Part shown: one piece after another, positions 21,801 to 32,960 of the stretch
How positions within the stretch are numbered: position 1 is the stretch's first letter
Layout: every line of letters begins with the position of its first letter
From: Fistularia commersonii
Taxonomy: Eukaryota > Chordata > Actinopteri > Syngnathiformes > Fistulariidae
Assembly: GCA_037954325.1 (NCBI GenBank)
Contig: JBBMNZ010000003.1
Span: forward strand, 25,840,392 to 25,904,391
Length of the DNA stretch: 64,000 nt
Direction of reading: 5' to 3'
The notes under the pieces: generated by a model
Seen by the model: only the letters and a program-made list of their open reading frames with translations
Database searches by the model: none
Told to the model about the DNA's origin: nothing
Position numbers and translations under genes: made by a program

Positions 21801-24049
21801 GAGTGCGAGATGATCGGAAGAAGAAGACTCACTCCGAACCAAAACAAAGGAAAGTCATCCGCGCTCGGCTTCCGCGTCAAATACTTCAAATCAATCTGAT
21901 TATAAATTCACAGAGTTCCAGATAGCAGAGCGCAAACGCTTTACCCATGAAACCAAATGTGCAAAAAAAAAATATATATATCTATAAATACATATATTCA
22001 GCCACTCGAGGGAAAATAACACTTTTGAAGTAAACTCCTCTAAACTTCAGCCGTACTTCAATAAACTTCAGCCGTAAGCCATCTTTAAATGGCATAAGCA
22101 GCGCGCGGGGTAAGCCGGTCTCATCCCGGCTGAGTCCCGGGAGTGGCTGTTGATAAGCATTAAAATTGCGTGCGCTTCGCCACATGCAACCGTCCAAAAC
22201 AGGGTTGTGGGTTTCACGCATGACCAACCCCGGCTTATACGGCGTCCGACGCCCGCCGCCGTCCGGTCAATATGTCATCAGAACATGCGCCGTCCTCACA
22301 GACGGGCGGGCGGGCGGGCGGGGGTTACATTTTTTTTTTTTTTTTTTTTGCACCTGTTCGAGCTCGGTAACAGGAACGGATGAGTATTTATTCCCCAAAA
22401 AAAAAAAAAAATATATATAGGGCAGTCTATTAAAGCGTCTTGGCGCGTCACACCAGCAGCCGTCGACAAGATTAAACAGTCATAATCAGTCGGCCTCCGT
22501 CGCCGACACGCCCGTTCAAACCCACCTATCGATCCTGACAAACAAAGCGCAGGGCACGCCGCGCCCGTCTGACGCGTCCCCGCCTCTTGTCTCCTACAGC
22601 TACTTTTGTCAACACCTCCCTCGCTTTGTGCGGCGGCTACTCGGGTTTACATTGAACGAGCGGATCCATAACAACTCACTAAGTGTTTGCTCAAGCAGAA
22701 GGCAGCGGCGGCGGCGGCGGCGGGGGGAGCGGAGAGAGGCGGCGATGATAAATCACCGGCGAGGACTATCCGAAGCTGACAGCATTACATCCTTGGACTG
22801 TTCCTCGGCAGGCAAGGTTAGGCCGTCTATCGGCGGGGCTGCGGTTCGCTCCGAGCCGCAGGAAAGGCAAAATTAGGCAATTACAGGCAAATAAATCTTA
22901 TATCCCCCGACAGCCGCTTTCAGGAGTGTAAAACGGTATTAGGATTCAGACGGAGTGCCTCCGTGCAGCGGGACGAGGACGAGCGCGACGTCGTCCTCGC
23001 ATTACGAAGGGGCTCCGGCTCTTAAAGCCGAACCACGGCGCCGCTTTTCCATAAAACACCACGTCATTCTCGGTTGTTGGCGGGTTCGGACGGACGGGTG
23101 AAATTCACTCGTCTTTCTGACCGCACATGTGTCGTCTGCTCTCACCCGAGAGACGGCGCCGGGAAATTACAAAAAAAAAAAAAACAACAACAACACAAAT
23201 CAGAATCCGACACGTTACCGGGAATAATCTCGGACGCGATGAGTTTTCCGAAAGCCGGCGCGCACGTCGGTGTTTTCAATCTAAAAGGAAATCGCCGATG
23301 GAGTCCGCGGCTGTTTTTCCTCCTCCCTTTTCCTGTCTCGGCGTTCTCGCAACGCCTCATGACAGAAGGGACATGCATAAATTCAACGGCCGCCCGGCGC
23401 CGGTTGATATTCGCGGCGCGGCTGCGCTCCCGACTTTAACGGCAGCCGAGGTGAGGCTGAAAATACTAAAGATACATTTAATGATAGTGAAACGGAGGTG
23501 TGGTTAGTATTCATGAGGAGGCGCCGGTGCCGCAGCGCCGGGACACGGCTGGCCAAACACAGCAGCTTGAGGTAAACGCACAAAGGTACTTTATAATGTT
23601 TGGGCGCCATAAACAATCTGCCCTTGGCTCTTCCCGAGCAGACGGACCATGGAGGATTTTACTATTGCCATAAAGCATGTTCATCTTCCGCTTCTCCTCT
23701 TGCTTCCCCCTCCGTCCTGAAACCCGCCGCCTGCACAAACACACTCCCGCCTGCCTATCTTTGTCGTATTTCACCGCCGCCCCGTCGGAATTAGAAGTCG
23801 CGCAAACGCCGGTTCTGCTCCGCCGCCCGGCACCGGACCCCGGAAGATAATGAAGGATTTATCTCTCATCAGGCCCGAGGAGGACGCATCAATCTTCGCG
23901 CCCATCCTTTCCCGGTGAAGAAAGAAGGAGCGGGGCGGGGGAGCCGGAGACGACCCGTTACTCAGCGCTAACATTAGCATTAGCATCAGGTCTTTAACAT
24001 CGATTTCGCTGTCGATTTAAACAACTGTACGTCACCCCTTTTTTTGTGC
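21801..24049. other. Mostly unique sequence; no gene recognised
   Basis: Contains poly(T) at 22330-22349, a CGG run near 22705-22725 and AT-rich unique stretches near 22860-22960 and 23440-23620 that could be conserved non-coding DNA. The open frames have no recognised motif. Confidence 0.4.
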
Positions 24050-24074
24050 TACTGCGTGACTCGGTCAGTGTCTG

Positions 24075-25290
24075 CGGAGGTTCTCAGTCGTCCAGGTCTT
24101 GGAGGATTCTTGTCGATATCGTCTCGTCTTGTCAACCGGACTTGAATTTCTTCAACCCAGAGGCTTCTTCAGTTCTCATGACCTGCGGGGAGTTTCCGAA
24201 TACAGCGGCCAGGTTTTTGGGCGGTCTAGGTTATGGTGTCTTGTTGTGGAAGTGGAAGAGTCGATCTGCAGAAACTGGGTGTAAGGGAGTTGTTTCGCTA
24301 ACGTGGCTGTCATTGGTTGGAGCAAAAGAGCGACTTGGTATCTGGGTTTTTACCTAAAAATAAAGCTAAACAAAGGAGTGAACTGAGGCTCATGTGGCGT
24401 GGCTGGGGTCTGGTTGTGGTGGTGGGTCTTTCCTGGTTGTTCAGGTCCAGGTCCTGGTGTGCGAATCTTGGCAATCGGAATCAGAATTGCTTTATTCGCT
24501 AAGTAATTTTGCTCAGCTTTCTAACAAACTACAACAGGCATTGAATACGTGAAAAATCAAAATGAGTTCAGGGCGATTATTAGTCGGCTGCGCGAAATGG
24601 CAAGTTGTAGTGCATTAGAGGGGTTGCTACAGCATTAGCGGGGCAACCGAGGCGGCCATCAGGACCGGTAGTTTCAGTCCTGATGGCCCGCAACCTCCTG
24701 CCAGAGGGGAGTGGTTGGAAAAGTCCTGGTTGGGAGCGGTCGCCCAGGATCTTCCCTGCCCGCCACCGGGTCCTGGAGGTGTACAAGTCCTGTAGACCAG
24801 GTGAAGGTGAAGTATTGTTCCCAGTATGATCGTATACCTTTGTAAAAGGTTGTGCCTGAGGCCCCCTCCTCTGTTCAGAGATGTCTTTTGTAGCCCAACA
24901 CAGAAGACCCACCACTTCAGGACAGGACTCGGTGGTCCACCTTCACCTGAAGGACAAGGGACACCTGTTTGAAGACACCCATGAGGCCAGAGATGACGAA
25001 TGGTTCAAGAGAGGAGGCAAAGAAGCCATCTTTGTCAAAGTGGAAAACTAGTTTCTGCAGATCAACTCTTCCACCTCCACAACAAGGCACCTTCACCTAG
25101 ACCGCCCAAAAACCTGGCCGGTATATTCGTAAACTTCCCACTGGCCATTAGAAGCGAAGAAGCCTCTGGGATGAGGGATGAAACAACTTCAAGTGAACAA
25201 ATCCAGTCCAGTTGCCGAAACAAGAAGATTTCAAGAGGGATTCAGTCAGAGAAGCATAGGGTTCATACATAGAGATCTCCAATCATTCAC
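24075..25290 (+). mobile_element. Fold-back element, longest copy, carrying a LINE tail
   Basis: The left arm (24075-24200: GAGGTTCTCAGTCGTCCAGG, then GGACTTGAATTTCTTCAACC) and the right arm (25140-25260: AAGCCTCTGGGATGAGGG, then CAAGAAGATTTCAAGAGG) are inverted copies. Between them, 24478-24900 is a separate LINE-derived repeat. Near 25085-25140, ACCTAGACCGCCCAAAAACC mirrors 14395-14410 in the copy at 13938. Confidence 0.6.
24478..24900. mobile_element. LINE-derived fragment
   Basis: Begins GGAATCAGAATTGCTTTATT, a common opening of reverse-oriented fish LINE 3' regions. It continues through CTGATGGCCCGCAACCTCCTGC and GGGTCCTGGAGGTGTACAAG. It lies inside the fold-back element, so it is the younger insertion. 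Exact family not resolved. Confidence 0.5.
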
Positions 25291-25304
25291 ACATCTGGAC
25301 AAGG

Positions 25305-25475
25305 TATGGTCTCCTATGGACCTCCTGTATGTGTTTGGACTGCGGGAGGAACCCTGAGGAACCCAGTTTAGAGAAGAACATGGAGACGCCCCCCAGAACG
25401 GCCCCTTGTGGGGATCCAACGAGGGAGCTTCAGTGGAGCAGAAGCGCTAACCGCTACGCCGCCCGGAATTGCATT
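25305..25475 (-). mobile_element. tRNA-headed SINE copy
   Basis: Read on the minus strand: GGCGGCGTAGCGGTTAGCGC (A-box-like) and CGTTGGATCCCC (B-box-like), then the body, ending with the GTTCCTCCCGCAGTCCAAAC signature. The head lies at 25470. Confidence 0.65.
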
Positions 25476-26029
25476 ACGTAAGAGCACAGCGGAGACAAAA
25501 GGAGATGAGAATGTAATCCTCCACACCGACAGGCCAGCAGAATTGGGGATTTCTCTTTTTTTTTTCTTTCTTAAATTAAAGTAGATGTCGGGGCCCTCCA
25601 GCGGAGCAGCTTAAATGGGCACGATTTCAGAGGCAACACCTCAGAGAACCACGTTTTTGTCGGCTTTTTCTCAAGTGCAGACGCGTCACCTCTCGGAACG
25701 GAGAACAATAACAACAATAATTGCAAAAGCAATAGAAATAATAATGTGACAGTTGTTTTTTTTTTTTTTTTTTTTTAACATTGGGTATCGGTGAGACTGC
25801 CATTGAAATGAGAGATTCTGACCACCTGAAAGAGTGAGCGGTTGAACCACCTCCCCGCCGCCGCCGGCGCCGCCGCCGCCGCCATGCTGCTTTGCCATCA
25901 ACACTTGAGGGTGAACTTGACCGGTAACTATGGCGACTATGCACTTGTGCACCATCAACGTCGCCCTGAGCCACGATCCCGCGATAACAACCGACCCCGA
26001 TTTGGAAGCGAAGATCCCGCTGTTTACGA
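25476..26029. other. No gene recognised
   Basis: Poly(T) at 25757-25776 and CCG-rich sequence at 25855-25882. Open frames here are composition-driven. Confidence 0.4.
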
Positions 26030-26262
26030 GATGTTGCGAGATGGTCGGGGGGTCGAGATGTTCCTCCAAGCGGAGGACTTCGAGTATCTCGGGGTCTTTG
26101 TTCACCAGTGAGGGGAAGATGAGATGGAGAGCTGTGGGTTTCCGGGCCGTCCAGGAGCTGCTGGTATCAGCATCCAGGAGCATCTCCTGGTGAGATGTTC
26201 CAGGTATGTTCTACTCCTGGTGGAGACCCCCCAATCAGAGATGGATGGATGGAAATGAGTGA
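26030..26262 (+). mobile_element. LINE RT fragment with (GGAT)n tail
   Basis: The frame FLQAEDFEYLGVFVHQ matches the conserved EEFKYLGV block of the fish LINE family also seen at 56680 and 60783. An internal deletion then leads directly to a GATGGATGGATGG tail at about 26242. Non-functional. Confidence 0.55.
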
Positions 26263-27094
26263 GATCTAAGTGGTTCCTCTAGGTACACCATGGAGCTGGA
26301 GAGCACCAGATCTTCTAGATCATATCAAAAGTACTTTTTTTATGGATGCTGTGATGATGAAAGGAAAAATAAAAACGCAATAAATAGTAGTTTTATAATT
26401 ATTTTTCTAATTCCGGAGGCTGCTCTGCTGGACACCAGACAGCTCCCGCCGCACCGGAAAAAATATTCTCTCCAAGTGTCCGTCGGCGTCAGGGGGTTTA
26501 ACCAATTAAAGTAATATATCTACCACATTAATTCATTTTTTTTTTTCAATAAATATAGTACCTGGCTTGATTAATGTCTGTAGAAGCTAATTAATTTCCC
26601 TCCCGCTAAATCTCGATTACTATTCAACGATTAAAACTCTTTACGCACCTAAAGTTAACATAAAAATAACATTTTTGGCCGAGTACACTTTCGAGTGAAA
26701 AGTTAAAGCCGCAAATCAGTCGATGCCGTTATATGTCGGCTGAAAACAAAGCGTTAGCCTTCATAATGCTAACTCGCTGGAAAATAAAGCTGAAAAAAGG
26801 ATACTAGAGGAGGAGGAGTTTGACTCCGGCTGACGGTCAAGTGGCAACGATCGGTGGTGCAGGTGTTACTGTGAGGGTGTGAACTACTTTGTTAGATGTT
26901 CTGGGGAATCACCGACGGGACCAGCATACCGTGGTCTGCAGAGGGAGGAAGAGGAAGAACGCCAGTCTGCGAAGGGTCTACTGCCATGTCCCTTCAAGTC
27001 TGTTCCCGTTCGACGGCCAAGCCAACAGAAAAGAGAGATGTACTAAGAAAGACCCCGATTCCGCGAACCAGCCTCCTCCTCACAGACAATTAGG
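26263..27094. other. Mostly unique AT-rich sequence; no gene recognised
   Basis: Sequence 26495-26640 has several TTAATT/ATTAAT cores (CTGGCTTGATTAATGTC, GCTAATTAATTTCCC) and may be conserved non-coding DNA. Nothing is recognisable at 26800-27090. Confidence 0.35.
26495..26640. promoter_or_regulatory. Possible conserved non-coding block E
   Basis: A cluster of homeodomain-type TTAATTA/ATTAAT cores in unique sequence. Texture-based call. Confidence 0.25.
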
Positions 27095-28150
27095 GACCAA
27101 AGTTGGGACCTTTGTGAGCAGGGACCTTCAGCTCCAGACTAGCATAACATGGAGGTGGAAGCTGCCACAGCGTTCATGGAATAATAACTGTGAACCATCA
27201 GATGGTTGAACAGTTACAATGATGAAAAGACAGGAAGTTTGCAGAAATAAAGCAGAGAAGTCTGGAGTGGCAGAGAAGTATTAGTATTAGTTAGACTGGT
27301 GCAGGACATGTATGCTCACTGTGAGACAGTGGTGAGGTGTGCTGTAGGTGTAACAGAGAAGTTAAAGGTGGAGGAGGTACTCCATCAGGCATCTCCTCTG
27401 AGCCCCTTCTTGTTTGCAGTGGTGATGGATAGGCTGACAGATGAGGTTAGACGGGAATCTCCATCAACGATGATGTTTGCATATGATGTGATCTGTAGTG
27501 AGAGCAGGGAACAGGTTGAGGAACATCTAGAGAGGTGGAGGTATGCTCTGGAAAGGAGAGGAATGAAGGTTCAGCGCAGCAAGACAGAATATATGTGTGT
27601 GAATGAGAGGAACTCGGGTGGAACGTGGAGGATACAGAGAGTGGAGATCAAGAAGTTAGAGGATTTCAAGTACTTAAGGTCAACAATCTAGAGAGTGGGA
27701 GAGTGTGGAGAAGAAGTGAAGAGACGGATTTAGCAATGGGTGGAGAAAAGTGTCAAGGGTACGAAGGTAGTCCAGCCATGCTCTATGCTCTACAAACATC
27801 TGAGCAAAAGACAGGAGGCAGAGCTGGAGGTCGCAGAGATGAATATGTTGAGGTTCTCTTTGGGAGTGACCAGGATGGAGAGGATCAGGAATGAGTCCAT
27901 CAGAGCTAGATGTTTTGGAGAGACGGTCAGAGATGGTTGGGTCATGGACAGAGGAGGGAGAGTGGATAGACAGACGCTGGAATTGGAGGTCTAGAGGAAG
28001 ACCAAAGAGAAGATGATGGACGTTGTGAGAGAGGATATGAAGTTAGTCGGTGTGAGAGAGGAGGATCCAGAGAACAGGGTTGGATGGAGAGGGTGGATTT
28101 GCTGTGGAGACCCTGAAGGGGTAAGGCCAAAGGAGAAGAAGAAGATGATC
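27095..28150 (+). mobile_element. RTE-like LINE, chimeric 5' end
   Basis: Harbinger-like sequence (27097-27218, GGAGGTGGAAGCTGCCACAG) joins a distal RTE scrap (GATGAAAAGACAGG) and then RT palm sequence from about 27260 (LVQDMYAHCETVVRC, LSPFLFAVVMDRL). The catalytic box has decayed (MMFAYDVICSES, so FADD is lost). After it come ERWRYALERRGMKVQ and EVAEMNMLRFSLGVTRM. The 3' end is GTGGAGACCCTGAAGGGG then AGGAGAAGAAGAAG at about 28148. The same chimeric order is present at 10454-10778. It carries several frameshifts. Confidence 0.8.
27299..27691 (+). pseudogene. LINE reverse transcriptase fragment, catalytic box mutated
   Basis: 130-residue open frame covering the RT palm. The conserved FADD motif reads FAYD, which removes the first catalytic Asp of the box. 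The frame stops after EDFKYLRSTI, where relatives continue. Confidence 0.75.
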
Positions 28151-28540
28151 AGATGGTTGAAGAGCCCCCTTTAGCCTTTAGCTGACACTGAAACTCTGGT
28201 CCAAAATGAATGTTTCTTTCTGAGCCCTGGAAGCCTCCTTGAGGAATAGCAGGCCAGAAGAGCTTGGACCTGTTTGTCAGTGAAGTTCTCGCTACTTGTG
28301 TCCATTATGTCCCAAGAAAACATCTGACAACCGTGACCAGGATAGCATTTAAAATTGGCCGCAAGAAGTATCTGTTGAAACCCTTGGCTCATGAGGTCCA
28401 CCAACCTCCTACGGATCCATGAGAGGAGCTAAGATGGTTCCGGCTGGTTCCTCTGCTGTCCTGATGCACCAAGAAAGCGCTTCGTTCCTGCTAAGGTTCC
28501 AGGAACCGCAAAAGCTTCCTGCACTTCCTGCAAAAAGGCT
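28151..28540 (-). mobile_element. Harbinger-like DNA transposon relic
   Basis: On the minus strand, 28320-28230 encodes MFSWDIMDTSSENFTDKQV then QALLACYS, resembling the start of a Myb/SANT-like DNA-binding protein of PIF/Harbinger elements. The flanking sequence (GCACCAAGAAAGCGCTTCG, TTCCTGCAAAAAGG) matches 21700-21780. It abuts the RTE at 27095-28150. Confidence 0.55.
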
Positions 28541-29477
28541 AACATGAGAAAAATATATGATATTCAAAGCATTAAAATTGCACTTCTTTAATGCTACCGG
28601 GTGCAAATCAGACATGCAGAGAAGCATTTCATCAGACGGAGAAACCCCCGCCGGAGGCAGAGGGGCTTTTTGTGGAGCTCCGATTGAATATCGAGAGGAC
28701 TTTTGTTTACGTAGCGAGGCTTGTATTCCGCAGAACGTCTCGCGGCTCGCGTTTACATTCACGGATTTTCAAGACGTTGCCGGATTCCACTTCACCTCCG
28801 GCGTGACCATTTTACTCGTAACACCCGTACGCACGGGTCAAGGTTTACTCGAAAACGCCGGCGCTCGGTCGTCTAGTTCGTTTTTAATGGTCGGCAACGT
28901 CTGCTGCTCTCCTAGGACTCACTCGCGTTGGAACGTAACAGTGATAAATGAGACACCCGGGCAGTAAATTATTTTATAAATAAAATATGTCACAGGTTCT
29001 CATCTAACCGCCCTATATTTTGCACGGCGGCCCAAACATTGCTCTCTGTTCTTATGCCTCCCCAGAGAAGCGCCGCCTGGAAGAGCACGGCGTGATATGT
29101 GGATTCATTTGGAGCTAAACCATCTGTGTGTCCCACAGGGCTCCCGACTGGAGACGCTTAATTTCTGTGGACACCCTGATCGGATTCTCTCTAGAAAATA
29201 CGCGTACATATAAATATATATCAAATCACGAAAACCATATCTATCACTTTGCCCGGAGTCCATTTTTTACACAAAGCGAAATAGCGGTAATTATTCACCC
29301 GTGATTTGTGACTCGTGTGTGCAAAAGGAAAATCAAGGTCAAGCTTCAGGGTTTGTTAAATTGCTCCAAAACAAAAACTGATTCCAGTTGTTGACCTGGT
29401 TCTTCTTTTCCGTGTCTTTCCGTTTTCATGTTCTCCGTGTTTATTGGAGATCCTGGATTGTTCAGTCGCTCCTAGAT
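28541..29477. other. Mostly unique sequence; no gene recognised
   Basis: Contains a stretch at 28955-29300 with AT-rich cores (GTAAATTATTTTATAAAT, GACGCTTAATTTCTGTGG) that might be conserved non-coding DNA. Short TATATA strings occur near 29210. Confidence 0.4.
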
Positions 29478-30405
29478 ATTCCACAGTCAGCTGGATTAGA
29501 AGAGCATGGAAGTGTTTGGGAACCACAGCACGAGATGGCAGGTAAACTGAGGGCGCTTGGACGGCCGACGCTGAGGCGCAAAGTGCGAAGGTCACTAGAT
29601 ATCTGCAGTCAGTGATTACGGACCTTCAGCTGAGCTGAAGAACAGTGCGCAGAGAGCTTCACAGAATGGGTTTCCGTGGCCGAGCAGCTGCATCCGAGCC
29701 ACCCGTCATCAAGTGCAATGCAAAGCGTGGAAAGCAGTGGCGTAAAACACGCCGCTAATGGACTCTAGAGAAGCAGAAACGCCTTCTCCGGAGTGATGAA
29801 TCTAGCTTCTCCATCTGGAGATCTGATGGACGAGGGTTCGGCGGTTCCCAGAAGAACGCTTCTTGTCTGACTGCATTGTTCGGTGGAGGGTGGATTAAGG
29901 TGCGGGCTTGTTTTTGGACCCTTAGTTCCAGCGAAAGAAGCTCTCAACGCTTCAGCAGACCAAGACATTTTGGAGAATTCCATGCTCCCAACTTTGTGGG
30001 AACAGTTTGGAGCTGGACCCTTCCTTTTCCAACATGTGCACCAGTGCACAAAGCAAACTCCATAAAGGCATGACAGAGTCTGGCGTGGATGAACTTGACT
30101 GTCCTGACCTCAACCCCATAGAACACCTTTGGGATGAATTAGAGCAGAGACTGACAGCCAGATCTTCTCGTCCAATGACAGTGTGCCACCTCACTCATGC
30201 GCTACTGGAAGAATGCTCAAAAATTTTCCATCAACACACTCCTGAACCTTGTGGACAGCCTTCCCAGAAGAGTTGAAGCTGTTCTAGCAGCACAGGGTGG
30301 ACCCACGTCATGTTGAACCCTATGGATTAGGAACAGGATGTCACTACCTAGCTTACGCGAGTCCAGACAGGCGAGGAGATACTTTTGCAGATACATTCGG
30401 TGTAT
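29478..30405 (+). mobile_element. Second Tc1-type transposon relic
   Basis: The sequence follows a DD34E Tc1 transposase through many frameshifts. The first catalytic Asp is in SDESSF (29795-29815), and the end region in PDLNPIEHLWDELEQRL (30103-30150). The right end near 30375-30405 has ATACTTTTGCAG / GTGTAT, resembling the terminal sequence of a common fish Tc1 family. The left terminus is missing. Confidence 0.75.
29480..30275 (+). pseudogene. Tc1-type transposase, heavily broken
   Basis: Readable pieces are scattered over three frames: LLRSDESSFSIWRSDG, then FLFQHVHQCTK, then PDLNPIEHLWDEL. A short deletion near 30033 removes the second catalytic Asp (QHD in relatives), and several residues before SPDLNP are also missing. 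It is far more decayed than the relic at 5666-6792. Confidence 0.75.
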
Positions 30406-30928
30406 CTCTATTTGTGGCCATGTGATCGACCGGTTAACCCCCCCCTCTCGCCCAATGACAGCTAAATATTTGTGATTGACAGCTAACCCTATGACTGGCA
30501 GGTGACAACCCGCGTCATGAAGCTGATTAGCACCGGAAGCGGGAACGGCAAAAATAAACAAATGAACGAATGCTAATACTTCTTCGCGCAGCATCGCTGC
30601 CGTTCCCAGTCGGAGACCTACTTTATCGGCGTAGAGGAGGTTTTCCCTTTCGTACGACACGTGTGCACGAGGCGCCGCTTCGCCGACTGCGGTTACCGCG
30701 GTTTGAAAGTGGAGAGGCAGCTGTGAAACGGGAGGCTTTCATCTGCCGAGGACGCCCGACGCCCACGTTCCAGCGTCTTGTCAAATCCCATCCCGTCCTT
30801 TCTTCTCCATCCGCCCTCCGCATTGATCACCCGCCAACATTTCTGACTTGGAATTAGCCGAGGAGGTGGAAGGGGGGGTGTTAAAAACAATCCCAGTTGT
30901 GGTTGGTGGCAGCAGAGCCGGCCCACTC
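30406..30928. other. No gene recognised
   Basis: SINE-like fragments at 30445-30545 (TCTCGCCCAATGACAGC, AATGAACGAATG). The remainder is GC-moderate and unique. Confidence 0.4.
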
Positions 30929-31490
30929 CGTTGGCAGTTAGCATATGCTAACAACAGATTTCATATAGCTTTGTTTATGCCCGTATCTTTAATTTATAAG
31001 ATAACATGTCAACGGATTAACGTGCTAAAATATTACAAATAAATACAGAAAATATATAATTATATACTATCATAAGGAGAGGGGGGTTATTTGGTATTAT
31101 TATTTCTAATAATATTAAAAATCTGGCCCCATTGGCAATTAGCATATGCTAACAACAGAATTCATATAGCATTGTTTATACCCCTATCTTTAATTTATAA
31201 GACAACATGTCAACGGATTAACGTGGTAAAATATTACAAATAAATACAGAAAATATATATCTATATACTATCATAAGGAGGGGGGGAGTTATTTGGTATT
31301 ATTATTTCTAATAATATTAAAAATCTGGCCCCATTGGCAATCAGCACATGCTAACAACATAAATCATATCGCAGTGTCTTTACCCATGTCTGTCATGAAA
31401 AAGATAACCTGTCAATGGATTAATGTGCTAAAAAAATTACAAATAATATTTTTAAAGGAGGCGGGAGGTTACGTGGTATTATTTTTTAAT
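30929..31490. repeat. 201-bp tandem repeat, about 2.8 copies
   Basis: Units begin at TTGGCAGTTAGCATATGCTA (30931), TTGGCAATTAGCATATGCTA (31132) and TTGGCAATCAGCACATGCTA (31334), with a period of 201-202 bp. Each contains AACATGTCAACGGATTAACG and a G-run before TTATTTGGTATTATT. The third copy is the most diverged and truncated. Confidence 0.93.
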
Positions 31491-31494
31491 AAAA

Positions 31495-31620
31495 TATCAA
31501 TTGGGCTTTATTTACATCGGAATCAGCGTGAGCTTTTCCATTCTAAGAGTGAGTGTATTTTGTAAGTCGCTTTGGATAAAAGCGTCTGCCAAATGACTGT
31601 AATGTAATGAATCATAATAA
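31495..31620 (+). mobile_element. LINE/SINE 3' tail, common fish type
   Basis: GTAAGTCGCTTTGGATAAAA followed by GCGTCTGCCAAATGACTG and TGTAATGTAATG is a widespread 3' tail of fish LINE/SINE elements. No head or coding part is visible. Confidence 0.65.
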
Positions 31621-31642
31621 CTAGTTTTAATATTTAATATAG

Positions 31643-31647
<5 letters not shown>

Positions 31648-31675
<28 letters not shown>
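31648..31675. repeat. (TA)n microsatellite
   Basis: About 13 TA dinucleotides. Confidence 0.9.
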
Positions 31676-31681
<6 letters not shown>

Positions 31682-31954
31682 AATACAATATAATTATATC
31701 CAAGTGGAATTTATTCCTTCTGCAGAGGCGCTTCTCCGCATTTGCCGAACGGGCCGGCCATGTTTGGGTGGCGCCTTTGCGAAGAATCTTCCAAGTGTAA
31801 GTGGGCGGCGGGTTCGAGGGCGGCGCACGGTGTATTTTTGGAGCATTATTTTCAATCAAAGTTTTATTGATCCTCAGAGATGTTCAATAAAGAACCGCTG
31901 GTTATGAGAAAAAGCCGTGGAAGGCCAGAGGAGGCCCGAGGAGGAGCTGCTCAT

Positions 31955-32170
31955 AAACTGGATTTATCACAGCGCCTTCGCGGTCCCTGCGGGTTCTTTG
32001 TGCCAAACTCCTGCAGACCCGACTCTCCTCGAAGTCGACTAATTAAGGCGATTATTAGGCCCTTAATTGGCTGCGCTGGATGTCTGAATCAATTAGTGGC
32101 ACGCATTAATTAAGACGCTGCTTTGTCTGTTGGTTTGCATTTCATTAATTCATCGCTTTTGTAACATTTA
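31955..32170. promoter_or_regulatory. Possible conserved non-coding block F
   Basis: The best candidate regulatory block in the window. It has repeated TAATTA-type cores (CGACTAATTAAGGCGATTAT, CCCTTAATTGGCTGCGC, GCATTAATTAAGACG, TTTCATTAATTCATCG) in unique sequence without repeat signatures. These are classical homeodomain site shapes; enhancer function is inference. Confidence 0.35.
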
Positions 32171-32289
32171 TTTGTCCTCTTCTTCGTTCACCTCCCGTTT
32201 CCGAGGATCAAACTTGTCGAACGGATTTTGTTGATAGTTTATAGAAGATCGGGAAGTTCAACCCTCCATCGGGAGCTTCTGGCTCAGTT

Positions 32290-32960
32290 TTACGCCGCAG
32301 TCATCCAGTCTTTGCTCCCCTAAAACCCCTGAAGTAGGAACTTTTTCCAGTTCCTTGAACATTTCCAGGAAGGAGGCTGTTCCAGCAGCAGAGGAACCAA
32401 CTCAGCTCCTCGAACCATCTAAGCTTCTACCATATAACGTGGGTGATCGCTGCCATTCATGAGTGACGCCCATTCCCAGATACCATTTTTAAAACCGTCC
32501 TGGTCACTACTCGGATGTTTTCAGGGGACAAATTTGGACTGAAGCAACAAGCAAGAGGTCCAAGTTCTTCTGGCTTCACGCAGAGGAACATCAACATTTT
32601 GGGTGCAAAGTTAGCTAACGGCTAACGGGGTTCCTCACGAGGCGAAGCAGTGCAGGGAGAAGATGGAAACACTTGGACCATCTGGTCGTCCATGATTACT
32701 ATTCCATGAGTGCTGCGACAGCTTCCAGCTCCACACTGTCCATGCCATCATCTTCTTCTTCAGCGGCTTGTTTACGGGAAGTCGCACGCTATAGATGCTA
32801 CCGTCCCAGCGGTCCCTGCCGCGGTCCCTCGCCGCCCGTTGGAAAGCAAAACCAAAAAGGCTGCTTCCTGGAAGAGAATCCAAGCTGGGAAGTTCTGAGA
32901 ACTTTATTTTTTTTTCTGCCTGAAAGTTCTGAACAAAATAGCTACCAGCAAACCAAATCA
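32290..32960 (+). mobile_element. Harbinger-like DNA transposon relic
   Basis: Sequence 32505-32600 (TCGGATGTTTTCAGGGGAC, then GAGGTCCAAGTTCTTCTGGC) corresponds to the minus-strand region 21560-21450. Sequence 32670-32770 is the complement of 21330-21410. It has the same internal order as the 21-kb copy but on the opposite strand. Coding is destroyed. Confidence 0.5.

Noticed and set aside
25686..26183. 165-residue minus-strand open frame
   Set aside because: Contains a poly-lysine run from poly(T) and a poly-glycine run from CCG repeats; overlaps a LINE relic.
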